This document shows positions 5,734 to 13,466 of a DNA stretch of 13,650 nucleotides, piece after piece (within the stretch, counting starts at the first letter, position 1; each line of letters opens with the position of its first letter). The position numbers were made by a program, and so were the translations under genes. Below the pieces are notes generated by a model. It was not told the DNA's origin and searched no databases. It saw only the letters and a program-made list of their open reading frames with translations. Origin of the DNA: Spirochaetaceae bacterium (GTDB lineage Bacteria > Spirochaetota > Spirochaetia > Treponematales > Breznakiellaceae); assembly GCA_031275595.1 (NCBI GenBank), contig JAISOO010000054.1:1-13650 (forward strand). The letters run 5' to 3'.

Positions 5734-7409
5734 GAGAGGGAGAGGGCGGTTTCAAGGCCGAATTCCGGGCCCGTCCTTTCCTGGCGGCGGCGATCAAAAA
5801 TCATGGAGAGGGCGGCGTAAAACTTCAGGCTGAATCCGGGAAGAAAATTCCAGGTCCCGGCTCCCTGGGCGGTGAAAATATGTTCGGGCCTTCCCGTGGG
5901 GCTTACTTCACTAAAACTATCCTTCCCCTGAGACCAGTCCCAACGGATGGTATGCTCCCCCTTGCGGATAAACGAGAGGCCCAGGGCGAACCCCCAGGGT
6001 TCCCGCAAAAAATCCGCTCCCAGGGCGATAAGCATGGTATCCCTGCCCTGGGGATGACCGATCCACCGATAGCGGAGTTCCTTATCCCCAAGCTCCGGAA
6101 GCCGGCGCATGGAGATAAAACTGGCAAAGGGGCTGGACAGGACGTACAAATAGGGATCGGTATAGACCAATTCCCCATAAAAGGAAGCCCGCCAGAACGT
6201 AAACCCAGGGTTATACTCCAGGCCCGCCAAATATCCCAACCCATTCGGCGGCTGGGTATCGGGCCACCGGTTCTTTTCATACGAAGTGGAAAATTCGTTC
6301 ATCACCAGCTGGCCGTAAAGGGCCAGGCTTGGTAAAACCGCCCATTCAAGGTCGAACGAAAAGAGGGAACCCACCAGGGAACCCTCCCGGGTATTCCCCC
6401 GGGGATCCATTCCTTGCCAGGGTTCATAATCATTCCAGGCAAAAAAAGAATGGAAAAGCCCCAGGGGGGTAAAAAACCGCAGTTCCACAGGGGAATTACC
6501 CGCCATGATCCCTTCGGTAAAACCCAGGGAAAGACGGCGGAAAAAACGCAGGTCTATACGGTGCAGATAGAGATACCGCCGGGTGGTTTGGGTAAGTTCC
6601 CCGGAAGATGCCGGACCGAATCCCGGGGCAAAGAGGGTATCCGTGGCAAGGGGTAATTGGCTTATCAAAAACGAGTATTTAAAATGAGGAGAAAAAAAAG
6701 AAATCCTGCCGAAATCGTAAAAATCCGGGGTATCCGACAGGGCAAGATTCCCGGTTTTACCCGGTCCAAAGGAAAGGCGGTCCCGTCCTATCTGAAAACT
6801 CCACCAGGGTCCGGCGGCGGCAGCAAAAGCCCTGAGGGGCAGGTTGAGATCCACCCGCTCAGGAAGATAGGGCAGGTTGGTGTTCCACCGGACCCCTTCA
6901 TCCTCATAGGAGGAGGGCTCCGAAGTCAACATTGGTTCGGCGTTGAGAAGCAGTCGATCGGTAAAAAATAAATTCACCGGAATTTTCAGAAAAGCCGGAC
7001 TGTCATGGATCCCCCGGATCCAGTATACCTCCGTATTAGTCCTGAACCGGATCTCCGGGGCGGTCTGAGCCCCAAGGGACAGGTTGAAGATACCCCGGGG
7101 GAGCAGCAGTTTTGGGTTGATCCCTTCCATGATCCGCCCGTAGGCGGCCAGCCCGGGGCCGGAAAGGGCGGCCGGGTTCAGATCTTGCAATATCCCCCGG
7201 ATTTCGTATCCCGAAAAGGGCGGGGTAAAGGAAGTAAAGCTTATCCCCGCTTCTCTCAGCAAAAACCGGAGGTCATCTAAAAGGGGATCTCCCGCTGAGA
7301 TCATCACCATGGGTTCGGCATAAAGCCGGAGGACCATAAAAAAGAGAACCAGGGGGCTCAAACGCGGGGGAAGGATCCGTTTTAAAGGGGCCCGGGGGAA
7401 AGGAATCAT
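5715..7409 (-). CDS. Outer-membrane beta-barrel protein, Wzi/capsule-assembly-like
   Basis: A 564-residue exported protein. It has an N-terminal basic and hydrophobic signal peptide with probable cleavage after LRLYA (residue 31). Alternating aromatic/polar beta-strand patterns run throughout, and the C-terminus SYSRSF ends in Phe, the usual BAM-recognised terminus of outer-membrane barrels. The N-terminal LLDDLRFLLREAGI segment and GRDRLSFGPGKTGNLALSD (208-226), followed by FYDFGRISFFSPHF, resemble the Wzi capsule-assembly family, which binds surface polysaccharide. Capsule itself is not implied: spirochaetes carry such barrels with other or unknown surface roles. It is divergent from the SNF2 gene with a shared promoter region. 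An extended -10 ends 9 nt before the ATG, and only a weak AGG is present as ribosome site. Convergent overlap with the helicase leaves no room for a separate terminator. Confidence 0.65.
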   Translation of the reverse strand: MIPFPRAPLKRILPPRLSPLVLFFMVLRLYAEPMVMISAGDPLLDDLRFLLREAGISFTSFTPPFSGYEIRGILQDLNPAALSGPGLAAYGRIMEGINPKLLLPRGIFNLSLGAQTAPEIRFRTNTEVYWIRGIHDSPAFLKIPVNLFFTDRLLLNAEPMLTSEPSSYEDEGVRWNTNLPYLPERVDLNLPLRAFAAAAGPWWSFQIGRDRLSFGPGKTGNLALSDTPDFYDFGRISFFSPHFKYSFLISQLPLATDTLFAPGFGPASSGELTQTTRRYLYLHRIDLRFFRRLSLGFTEGIMAGNSPVELRFFTPLGLFHSFFAWNDYEPWQGMDPRGNTREGSLVGSLFSFDLEWAVLPSLALYGQLVMNEFSTSYEKNRWPDTQPPNGLGYLAGLEYNPGFTFWRASFYGELVYTDPYLYVLSSPFASFISMRRLPELGDKELRYRWIGHPQGRDTMLIALGADFLREPWGFALGLSFIRKGEHTIRWDWSQGKDSFSEVSPTGRPEHIFTAQGAGTWNFLPGFSLKFYAALSMIFDRRRQERTGPEFGLETALSLSYSRSF

Positions 7410-7418
7410 GACCGGCCT

Positions 7419-7448
7419 AGTGTATCAGGTTTAATTTTGTGATACAAT
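7419..7448. promoter_or_regulatory. Back-to-back divergent promoters built on an inverted repeat
   Basis: Minus strand: TGATACACT (7427-7419), an extended -10 ending 9 nt before the Wzi-like ATG. Plus strand: TGATACAAT (7440-7448), an extended -10 ending 8 nt before the SNF2 ATG at 7457. TGTATCA (7421-7427) and TGATACA (7440-7446) are a perfect 7-bp inverted repeat around a 12-bp AT-rich spacer. Each -10 lies where the other promoter's -35 would be, so polymerase probably cannot occupy both at once. The same dyad could instead be a repressor operator; the sequence alone does not decide. Confidence 0.6.
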
Positions 7449-7456
7449 CCGGATCC

Positions 7457-10400
7457 ATGGCACGGCAAACCTACGGCAGGACTCCCTGGGGAAAATGGTT
7501 TATCGATGTTCTGGACAGCTACCAGATGGGCGCCCGGCTGGACCGGGGGAGAAGTTATGCCAATACCGGAAAGGTTCTTTCCCTGGAAATCAAGGACGGC
7601 AAGGTAACGGCCAAGGTTAAGGGGAATTACCGGCCCTTTTATAAAGTGGAGATCTTCTTTCCCCGCCTTGAGGAGGAGGAGCGGGTTTTTAAAGTGATCG
7701 AGGAGGACCCCTCCCTGCTTGCCCGGATTGCCGCGGGAGAACTCCCCGAATCCTTGCTGCTTAAGCTCAAACGGGAGGGGATAAACCTTATCCCCAAACG
7801 CTGGAAGGAGATGAAACGGTCCTGTAACTGTCCGGACTATGGGGATCCCTGTAAACACATGGCGGCGTTGTACTATATTATTGCCCGGGAAGTCGACGCC
7901 GATCCCCAGACCCTTTTCCGTCTCCGGGGAATAGACCTCGGGAAGATAGCCGCCCGGTACGGGCTGTCCCTTGGGAATAAGGACGGCCAGGAACTACCCC
8001 CGCCCTTTACCGTGGATACCGGCACGGCCGAGCGGGAAATTCCCCCGGAGCCCCCGGAATTTCCCGAAATCCCCCACTGTACGGACCTGATCCTCTCCCT
8101 CCTGCCCCCGGCCCCCGCCTTCAGCGAGGGGGATTTTTCCCTGGTATTGGCGGAATTTTACCACCAGGCCGCCCGGTACCTCCCCTGGGAGGAAGCCGGC
8201 GATCTTGATGCCGAGGAACACCGGTTCTCCCGATCCCGCTGGACCCTGGAATGTGCCGGGGCAAAACCCGGGGCGGTTCCGGTTCTGATCCGGCAAAGTC
8301 CCGCCGGTGAGCAAGAGCGGTATTCGGTTTACGAGGCCTTTACCCGGTTTCGGTCCTTTTCATCCGAGGATGGGACGTCCTCCTATACCTTCCTCTACTA
8401 CGTGTTCAAATTCCTCAATCTCCTCTGCTCCGCCGGGGCTTTTATTCCCTGTCCTCTGCTGGAGGGGAAAAAGCTCCGGATCCTCTGGTTCCCCTACGAC
8501 CGGCTCCCCCTGATCCGGGATTGCCTTGATACCCTGGCCCGGTATGAGGACCGGCTGCTCTCCCTGAAACCGGAACGGAGGAAGCCGCTGGAACCGGCCG
8601 GACCCGGTTCAAAACCTCCCCCCAAAGCCGCCGCCTGCCGGGTGAAGCCATCCTATGCCGGCCCGAGAAGCGTGGTGGATCTTATATCCTCGACCCTGCT
8701 TACCGAATGGGTGCGGCGGCTTTATTTCCCCCGGATAAAGGGAGCCCCGGCGGGAAACAAGAACCTTCGGGAACTGCTGGACCTTTTTTTTCAAGGCGAG
8801 GCCCTGGACGTGGCTTCTCCGGCGTTACGGAGCGTACCTCTGGCTATCGCCAACTGGCTTTCGGTCCTCAGGATGGATTTTTCCGCCTTCCGGTATCAAT
8901 TCACCCTCAAATCCGGTCCTGAAAAACGGCTTTCCCGGGATGCCCCCCCGGAGGATTACGAAAGTCCGGACTTTACCCTCTCCATGGAGGTCCTTTTGGA
9001 AGGGGAGGGGGGACTGGAAAAAGTCCCCCTCAAGGATGCGGTCAAAAAAACCGGTTCCCTTGAGGTTTTCAGGGCCCCTACGGCCCTTTCCAATTACCTT
9101 CCGGAACTGTCCGCCCTTTCGACCCGTAATACGGTGAGGCTTAGGGAGGACCGGCTCGCGGATTTTCTGGATAACGCCGCCCCCCTGCTTTCCCGGCTGG
9201 GGATCGCCGTGGTATTCCCCAAAAATCTCCATCGGGAGTTGAAACCCCGGCTGGTCCTCCGGGGGGAGGTGAAACAGGCCGGGGCCTTGGTGAGTTACCT
9301 CAGCCTGGATAAGCTCCTGGACTGGCAGTGGCAGGTGGCCATCGGGGACGAGGTCCTGAGTCCCGCTGAATTTCAAGCCCTGGTAAAACAGAAAAAGACG
9401 GTGGTTAAATTCCGGGATAAATTTATCCGCCTGGACCCGGCGGAACTGGCCCGGCTCCTTAAAACCTCCCAAACCCGGGAACCCACGGTCAACGATTTTC
9501 TCAAGGCCCATTTTTCCGGGGACAGCGTCCTTTCCTTTGACGCGGATGAGATCATCAAAAATCTCTTTGCAGAACGTTCATTCCCCGTACCCGGCGGCCT
9601 CCGGGCGCAACTCCGGGAATACCAGGAACGGGGTTACCGGTGGATATGTTCCCTCCTCCTTTCCGGGTTCGGCTGTATTCTGGCGGATGATATGGGTCTG
9701 GGGAAAACCATCCAATCCATCGCGGTCATCCTCCGGCTTAAAGAGGAAGGGCTTTTGGGGGAGGGCTGCCTCATCGTCGCCCCCGCGGCGCTCCTGGAAA
9801 ACTGGGAACGGGAACTGGGCCGCTTCGCCCCCTCCCTGGCCGTTGTCCGCTACCACGGCAGCCGCCGTACCCTGGCAGGGAATGGGGAGGTGTTTCTCAC
9901 CACCTACCAGACCGCGGTCAGGGACAGCGAAAAACTCATACAACGGCCTTTTTCCATCCTCGTCGCCGACGAAGCGCACCTGATGAAAAACGCCGAAACC
10001 AGGGGTTCCAAAACCCTCAAGCGGTTCCGTTCCCGGTACCGTCTTGCCCTTTCGGGAACCCCCGTGGAAAACCGCCTGGAGGATATGCGTTCCCTCTTCG
10101 ATTTTATTCTCCCGGGCTACCTGGGAACCCAGAGCGAATTCAAGGAAGCCTATAGAACACCCATTGAGGTATTGCGGCAAAAGGACAGGGCCGAAGCCCT
10201 CCGGCGGATCACCGCCCCCTTCCTGCTGAGGCGGCTTAAAACCGACAAGACGGTTATTGCGGATCTGCCGGATAAGGTGAGTATCAATGAATACGCGGCC
10301 CTGGAAAAGGGGCAGGCCGCTCTCTACGAGAATATCGTGGAAGCCACCATGGAAAAGTCGGAAAAGCTGGAGGATCCCCAGGAGCGCCGGGCCCTGGTGC

Positions 10401-10999
10401 TGGCGCTCCTTACCAACCTCAAACAGGTCTGCGATCATCCCCGGGTATACGACAAGGAAAGCCCTCCCCGGTCAGACCTCTCGGGTAAGGCCCGGCTTTT
10501 GGTGACCCTGCTCCAGGAAATTCTGGTCAACCGGGAGAAGGTACTGATTTTCAGCCAATATGTGGAAACCCTCTCCTGTTTGGAGACCATCATCCAAAAA
10601 GAATTGGACGAAGCGGCCCTGGTTTATCACGGCGGTCTCTCCCAAACCCGGCGGAACGAAGTAGTGGACCGCTTTCAGACAGACCCCGCCTGCCGGATCC
10701 TCCTCGTGAGCCTCAAAGCCGGGGGCCTGGGCCTCAACCTTACCGCCGCCAGCCGGGTTATCCACTACGACCTCTGGTACAACCCCGCGGTGGAAAACCA
10801 GGCCACCGACCGGGTGTTCCGTATCGGCCAGACCCGGAATGTTTTTGTCCACCGGTTCATCACCAAAAACAGCTTTGAGGAAAGGATCGACGCCATGCTC
10901 ACCGAAAAACGGGAACTGGCGGACATGACTGTTTCCTCCGGGGAATCCTGGCTTGCCCGGATGAGCCATGAGGAATTACGGGCCCTTTTTGCCCGGTGA
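7457..10999 (+). CDS. SWIM zinc-finger / SNF2-family DNA-dependent ATPase (helicase-like)
   Basis: A 1180-residue protein of the bacterial SNF2 type (RapA/HepA-like superfamily 2 remodeller), expected to translocate on double-stranded nucleic acid and displace bound protein. Order: N-terminal MARQTYGRTPWGKWFIDVL, typical of SWIM proteins; SWIM finger CNC..PCKH (C123, C125, C132, H134); a long bacterial SNF2-associated middle region; then the ATPase with DDMGLGKT (744-751), DEAH (838-841), SGTPVENRLEDMRSLFDF, YHGGLSQTRRNEVVDRF, and motif VI QATDRVFRIGQTRNVF (from 1115). I start at ATG 7457 because the family usually opens M-A-R-x-x-Y-G and a -10 box lies at 7443-7448. A GTG at 7439 would add six residues but lies upstream of that box. 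Only a weak GGA precedes the ATG. Confidence 0.93.
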   Translation: MARQTYGRTPWGKWFIDVLDSYQMGARLDRGRSYANTGKVLSLEIKDGKVTAKVKGNYRPFYKVEIFFPRLEEEERVFKVIEEDPSLLARIAAGELPESLLLKLKREGINLIPKRWKEMKRSCNCPDYGDPCKHMAALYYIIAREVDADPQTLFRLRGIDLGKIAARYGLSLGNKDGQELPPPFTVDTGTAEREIPPEPPEFPEIPHCTDLILSLLPPAPAFSEGDFSLVLAEFYHQAARYLPWEEAGDLDAEEHRFSRSRWTLECAGAKPGAVPVLIRQSPAGEQERYSVYEAFTRFRSFSSEDGTSSYTFLYYVFKFLNLLCSAGAFIPCPLLEGKKLRILWFPYDRLPLIRDCLDTLARYEDRLLSLKPERRKPLEPAGPGSKPPPKAAACRVKPSYAGPRSVVDLISSTLLTEWVRRLYFPRIKGAPAGNKNLRELLDLFFQGEALDVASPALRSVPLAIANWLSVLRMDFSAFRYQFTLKSGPEKRLSRDAPPEDYESPDFTLSMEVLLEGEGGLEKVPLKDAVKKTGSLEVFRAPTALSNYLPELSALSTRNTVRLREDRLADFLDNAAPLLSRLGIAVVFPKNLHRELKPRLVLRGEVKQAGALVSYLSLDKLLDWQWQVAIGDEVLSPAEFQALVKQKKTVVKFRDKFIRLDPAELARLLKTSQTREPTVNDFLKAHFSGDSVLSFDADEIIKNLFAERSFPVPGGLRAQLREYQERGYRWICSLLLSGFGCILADDMGLGKTIQSIAVILRLKEEGLLGEGCLIVAPAALLENWERELGRFAPSLAVVRYHGSRRTLAGNGEVFLTTYQTAVRDSEKLIQRPFSILVADEAHLMKNAETRGSKTLKRFRSRYRLALSGTPVENRLEDMRSLFDFILPGYLGTQSEFKEAYRTPIEVLRQKDRAEALRRITAPFLLRRLKTDKTVIADLPDKVSINEYAALEKGQAALYENIVEATMEKSEKLEDPQERRALVLALLTNLKQVCDHPRVYDKESPPRSDLSGKARLLVTLLQEILVNREKVLIFSQYVETLSCLETIIQKELDEAALVYHGGLSQTRRNEVVDRFQTDPACRILLVSLKAGGLGLNLTAASRVIHYDLWYNPAVENQATDRVFRIGQTRNVFVHRFITKNSFEERIDAMLTEKRELADMTVSSGESWLARMSHEELRALFAR

Positions 11000-11015
11000 G
11001 ATTTTCAGGCCCGAT

Positions 11016-11053
11016 GGCCCGGCGATCAAGGGAAGCGCTGGGCCCGGGTTTTT
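11016..11053 (+). terminator. Probable rho-independent terminator of the SNF2 gene
   Basis: GGCCCGGCG (11016-11024) pairs with CGCTGGGCC (11036-11044) over 9 bp with one G.U. The loop is 11 nt, and cggg then TTTTT (11049-11053) follows. It starts 17 nt after the SNF2 stop. The four bases between stem and T-run make it less than ideal. Confidence 0.5.
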
Positions 11054-11080
11054 ACGGGTGGTTTTTTTCGTATCCCGGGA

Positions 11081-11108
11081 CTTTTCCGGAACCGAAGTTT
11101 TGGGAAGG
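11081..11108 (+). repeat. G.U-paired hairpin related to hairpin 3 of the dispersed repeat (copy D)
   Basis: CTTTTCCGGAAC (11081-11092), loop CGAA, GTTTTGGGAAGG (11097-11108). All 12 pairs form in RNA of the plus strand, but four are G.U; on the minus strand they would be A.C mismatches. Compared with the hairpin-3 pattern (CTTTCCCAAAAC with GTTTTGGGAAAG), the four changes all retain wobble pairing. It lies between the convergent SNF2 and membrane-protein genes, 2 nt beyond the latter's stop codon. No linker sequence is retained, so kinship with the repeat rests on the 3' arm (GAAGTTTTGGGAA). Confidence 0.5.
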
Positions 11109-11110
11109 CC

Positions 11111-12607
11111 TCATCCTTCACTGTCAAAGACGGTTTTTCCCAGGGAAGAAGCGTCGCGGTCCAGGGAGGAACGGTATTTTTTGAGGGCCTCCTTTTCCCG
11201 GGCAAGTTCGGTAAAGGCATAGACCGGATTTCCCCGGTCATCCACTGTTACGTCGGGAACCGCATAGGAACCCAGTTCCTTGATGATTTTGTCCTCCGCG
11301 GCGGCAAGGTTCCGGGGACGGCATTCGGGAATATCCGGGGTAAGATCCCCGGCTTTTACCTCCAGGGGGCTGTCCCAGATCCGGCCATAACCTGTCTTCC
11401 GCAGATTTTCAAATTTCACCGCCTCGTTTTCCCCCTTCATTTTCAGGCAGCGGAGACCGGGGATGAGCCAAAAGAGAAAGGAGAAGATCAGGGGGACTAT
11501 CCCCAAACCGATGGTGATAAAGGGCAGGGGATTGGAAAAAAGCCGGGAAAAAAGCACATAAGCCACCGCGAAGAGATACGAACCGGCGCTTATTGTTTGG
11601 GCCGCCAGGGCGCTGATATTCAAGGCATTGAAAAGAAAGTAGGTTCCAAAAGCCAAATTTACCCCATTGATCACCCCGAACCAGGCATTCATATTTTTTT
11701 TATTGGATGAAAAGGATTTTAAGCGCTTAATAAGAGCGGATAGGCCGGAAAAGGAACGATCCTGTCCGTCTGCCCGGAGCAGCAGGGGGTCAAAGCGGTA
11801 CACCACCGTTCCCTCCTCGGTCGCATCCGGAAGGCCGCCGAATTCGGCGCAATAGGAGAGGATCGCCGAGTCGGCCTTTTCCGGGGGAAGTCCGGTAAGG
11901 GTCATAAACTCGGGCAGGGAAATTACCCCTCCGTGGGCTTGGATATAGGCGATGACAGACCGTTTTTCCCGGGAAGACCAATCCCCGTTGGGATCCTCAT
12001 CGCCGAACACGAAGGAAAAGATGGCTTTATGAAGGGGTCTGCCCTTGGATTTTGCCCGCCGGTTTTCGTAATATCCCCTGTTTATAGGCTTGGTTAACTC
12101 CGAATAAAACCATATCCGGATGATCAGGTTGAAAATTTGGGAGGTAAAGTACATTCCCCCCAAAGCGTTTCCCCGGTGGGAAGAACGGTTGTTGGAATTG
12201 GAAGAACTGCCGGCTACGGAAATAACCAGGGATGCCAGGGCAATGAGCATAAAAAGGGCAAAATACCCCACGAGCATCCCCATGATCCACACTTTAAAGA
12301 GCCAGGTGCCGATAGTTATGATACCTTTTGTTATTTTTTCCATCGTCCTGGACAGAGTCCGGCGGAAACCACGGTATTTACTGACAAACCCATGGGGGAA
12401 AGAGTAGAGAATTTCACCGGATTCGGTTACCTGCAGCCGGGCCTGGTATTCATCCGCCGCGGCACTCACCAATTCCCGAACCGAATCCAGGGGCAGGGCT
12501 GTTTTTGCGGTGATATCCGCGATGCTGGCGCCCTTCCGCTGGCTCTTGAATGCCTCCAGTACCTTCCGGTAAGCTTCATTATTTTTTATTTGATCGACCC
12601 TTCCCAC
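11111..12607 (-). CDS. Membrane protein of unknown function with winged-helix-like domains
   Basis: 498 residues, not recognised. An N-terminal winged-helix-like domain (about 10-72: helices, then the hairpin end SGEILYSF) is followed by two membrane segments (about 104-131 and 151-167) joined by a Ser/Asn-rich loop, SSSNSNNRSSHRG. A second similar domain (211-272, EEGTVVYRF) precedes about three more membrane segments (307-329, 332-354, 361-383). A third, shorter unit (432-465, DDRGNPVYAF) precedes a charged tail. The repeated 'G-x-x-VY/LY-x-F' endings suggest internal duplication. It starts at GTG 12607, 4 nt after the Rrf2 stop, with GGAAGGGG inside the Rrf2 3' end as ribosome site, so it is translationally coupled to that regulator. 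A membrane sensor or regulator partner is possible; no function is assigned. CDS confidence is high, role unknown. Confidence 0.85.
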   Translation of the reverse strand: MGRVDQIKNNEAYRKVLEAFKSQRKGASIADITAKTALPLDSVRELVSAAADEYQARLQVTESGEILYSFPHGFVSKYRGFRRTLSRTMEKITKGIITIGTWLFKVWIMGMLVGYFALFMLIALASLVISVAGSSSNSNNRSSHRGNALGGMYFTSQIFNLIIRIWFYSELTKPINRGYYENRRAKSKGRPLHKAIFSFVFGDEDPNGDWSSREKRSVIAYIQAHGGVISLPEFMTLTGLPPEKADSAILSYCAEFGGLPDATEEGTVVYRFDPLLLRADGQDRSFSGLSALIKRLKSFSSNKKNMNAWFGVINGVNLAFGTYFLFNALNISALAAQTISAGSYLFAVAYVLFSRLFSNPLPFITIGLGIVPLIFSFLFWLIPGLRCLKMKGENEAVKFENLRKTGYGRIWDSPLEVKAGDLTPDIPECRPRNLAAAEDKIIKELGSYAVPDVTVDDRGNPVYAFTELAREKEALKKYRSSLDRDASSLGKTVFDSEG

Positions 12608-12611
12608 TATG

Positions 12612-13055
12612 CTATACCCCTTCCAGCAGCGTTTTTTCCGGTTCCTTACTGTATTTCTCCAGAATTGACGCGATGGTAATATTTTTAAAATAATTATTTA
12701 CCAAATCGGTTACATCTTGCCATATAAAATGGGTAAGACAATAGCCGATTCTTTCACAGTTTTCTTGGCTTTTATCGCAGTTTGTAAGGTTTAGCTCTTC
12801 ACCGGCGGCATCCAGAATCGCCTTGATGGTCAATTTGTCCAGGGGCTGGGCAAAACAGAAGCCGCCCCCAGGGCCCCGTACGGAGGTAACAATCCCCGCC
12901 TTTCGGAGTCTAAAAAAGATCTGTTCCAAAAATACGGACGAAATATTCTCCTGCTCAGACAAGTTGTTGATAGATACCGGGGAACCGTCCTTTCCGATCC
13001 GCGCTAAGGCCAGAGACGCCCGAAGCGCATACCTGCCTCGAGTGGTAATCCTCAT
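12612..13055 (-). CDS. Rrf2/IscR-family transcriptional regulator
   Basis: 147 residues, usual for the family. The N-terminal winged helix starts MRITTRGRYALRASLALARIG; recognition region SSVFLEQIFFRLRKAG and wing GPGGGF (61-66) follow. Three cysteines, C93, C100 and C106, plus H109 (NCDKSQENCERIGYCLTH) match the IscR [2Fe-2S] ligand set, although the first gap has six residues where E. coli IscR has five. It is therefore expected to sense Fe-S status, iron, oxygen or NO and to bind palindromic DNA. A good GGGGG ribosome site lies 7 nt before the ATG. No isc/suf genes are in view; its coupled partner is a membrane protein of unknown role. No clear promoter was found immediately upstream. Confidence 0.9.
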   Translation of the reverse strand: MRITTRGRYALRASLALARIGKDGSPVSINNLSEQENISSVFLEQIFFRLRKAGIVTSVRGPGGGFCFAQPLDKLTIKAILDAAGEELNLTNCDKSQENCERIGYCLTHFIWQDVTDLVNNYFKNITIASILEKYSKEPEKTLLEGV

Positions 13056-13231
13056 TGAAACCCCCTTTTCCTTGAGCCGCTTTCAAACCACGGATGCCTA
13101 GAAGCCCATTTGCCGGAATAACAGGCTCACGAGGAGCCTGTTGCGCTGGTGGAATTTTTGCTCAGGCGCCTTTGGCGCCCTTCATGCAATAATTCCCGGT
13201 TGTCGGGGCTCCGCGAACCTTCGGTTCAAAT

Positions 13232-13303
13232 GCAGTTTGCAGGGTATAAAAATTCACTTTCATGAATTTTTATACGATTTTGCGCTGAAGCGCAACAAAC
13301 TGC
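13232..13303 (+). ncRNA. Candidate structured RNA: perfect three-way junction
   Basis: P1 GCAGTTTG (13232-13239) pairs with CAAACTGC (13296-13303), 8 bp. It encloses P2 GTATAAAAATTCA/TGAATTTTTATAC (13244-13256/13263-13275, 13 bp, loop ctttca) and P3 TTGCGC-tgaa-GCGCAA (13280-13295). All three helices are perfectly paired, the joints are 4 nt (cagg) and 4 nt (gatt), and P3 directly abuts P1. The same pairing exists on the minus strand, so the transcribed strand is unknown. No promoter or T-run is attached, which keeps confidence moderate. Confidence 0.4.
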
Positions 13304-13366
13304 TCGGTCATGGCCTGCTCCAAATGCGGCTTTTGAGCAGCTTTATTTCTGAAAAACAACTCTTTT

Positions 13367-13390
13367 GGGGATACGCGGGCGCGTATCCCC
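13367..13390. repeat. Perfect 10-bp inverted repeat, hairpin with GGGC loop
   Basis: GGGGATACGC (13367-13376), loop GGGC, GCGTATCCCC (13381-13390). It is a very stable stem, with a short T-run before it (tctttt) and none after. On the minus strand the stem is followed by AAAAGA, so it is not an intrinsic terminator in either direction. Confidence 0.7.
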
Positions 13391-13454
13391 TCTCACGCCC
13401 CCATCCGCGAACCGTAGGGCGAATAATGTGCCATAGAGCGGGCTCTGTAACCCC

Positions 13455-13466
13455 TGATACGTATCA
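13455..13466. promoter_or_regulatory. 12-bp perfect palindrome TGATACGTATCA (possible operator)
   Basis: A perfect palindrome that reuses the TGATAC/GTATCA half-sites seen as TGTATCA...TGATACA between the Wzi-like and SNF2 genes. It could be a dimeric-regulator site. It lies about 400 bp upstream of the Rrf2 start, so a direct role there is uncertain. Confidence 0.3.

Noticed and set aside
7439..7456. GTG start at 7439 for the SNF2 gene
   Set aside because: It lies upstream of the TGATACAAT -10 box and adds MIQSGS before the family-typical MARQTYGRT opening; ATG 7457 fits better, but it is not excluded.
8825..10969. Long minus frames (8825-9511, 9578-10438, 10472-10969) within the SNF2 gene
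   Set aside because: Gly/His/Gln-rich antisense readings of a GC-rich gene, with no ribosome sites and no families.
13218..13235. GGTTCAAAT resembling a tRNA T-arm
   Set aside because: No matching acceptor, D or anticodon stems surround it, and the T-stem does not pair.
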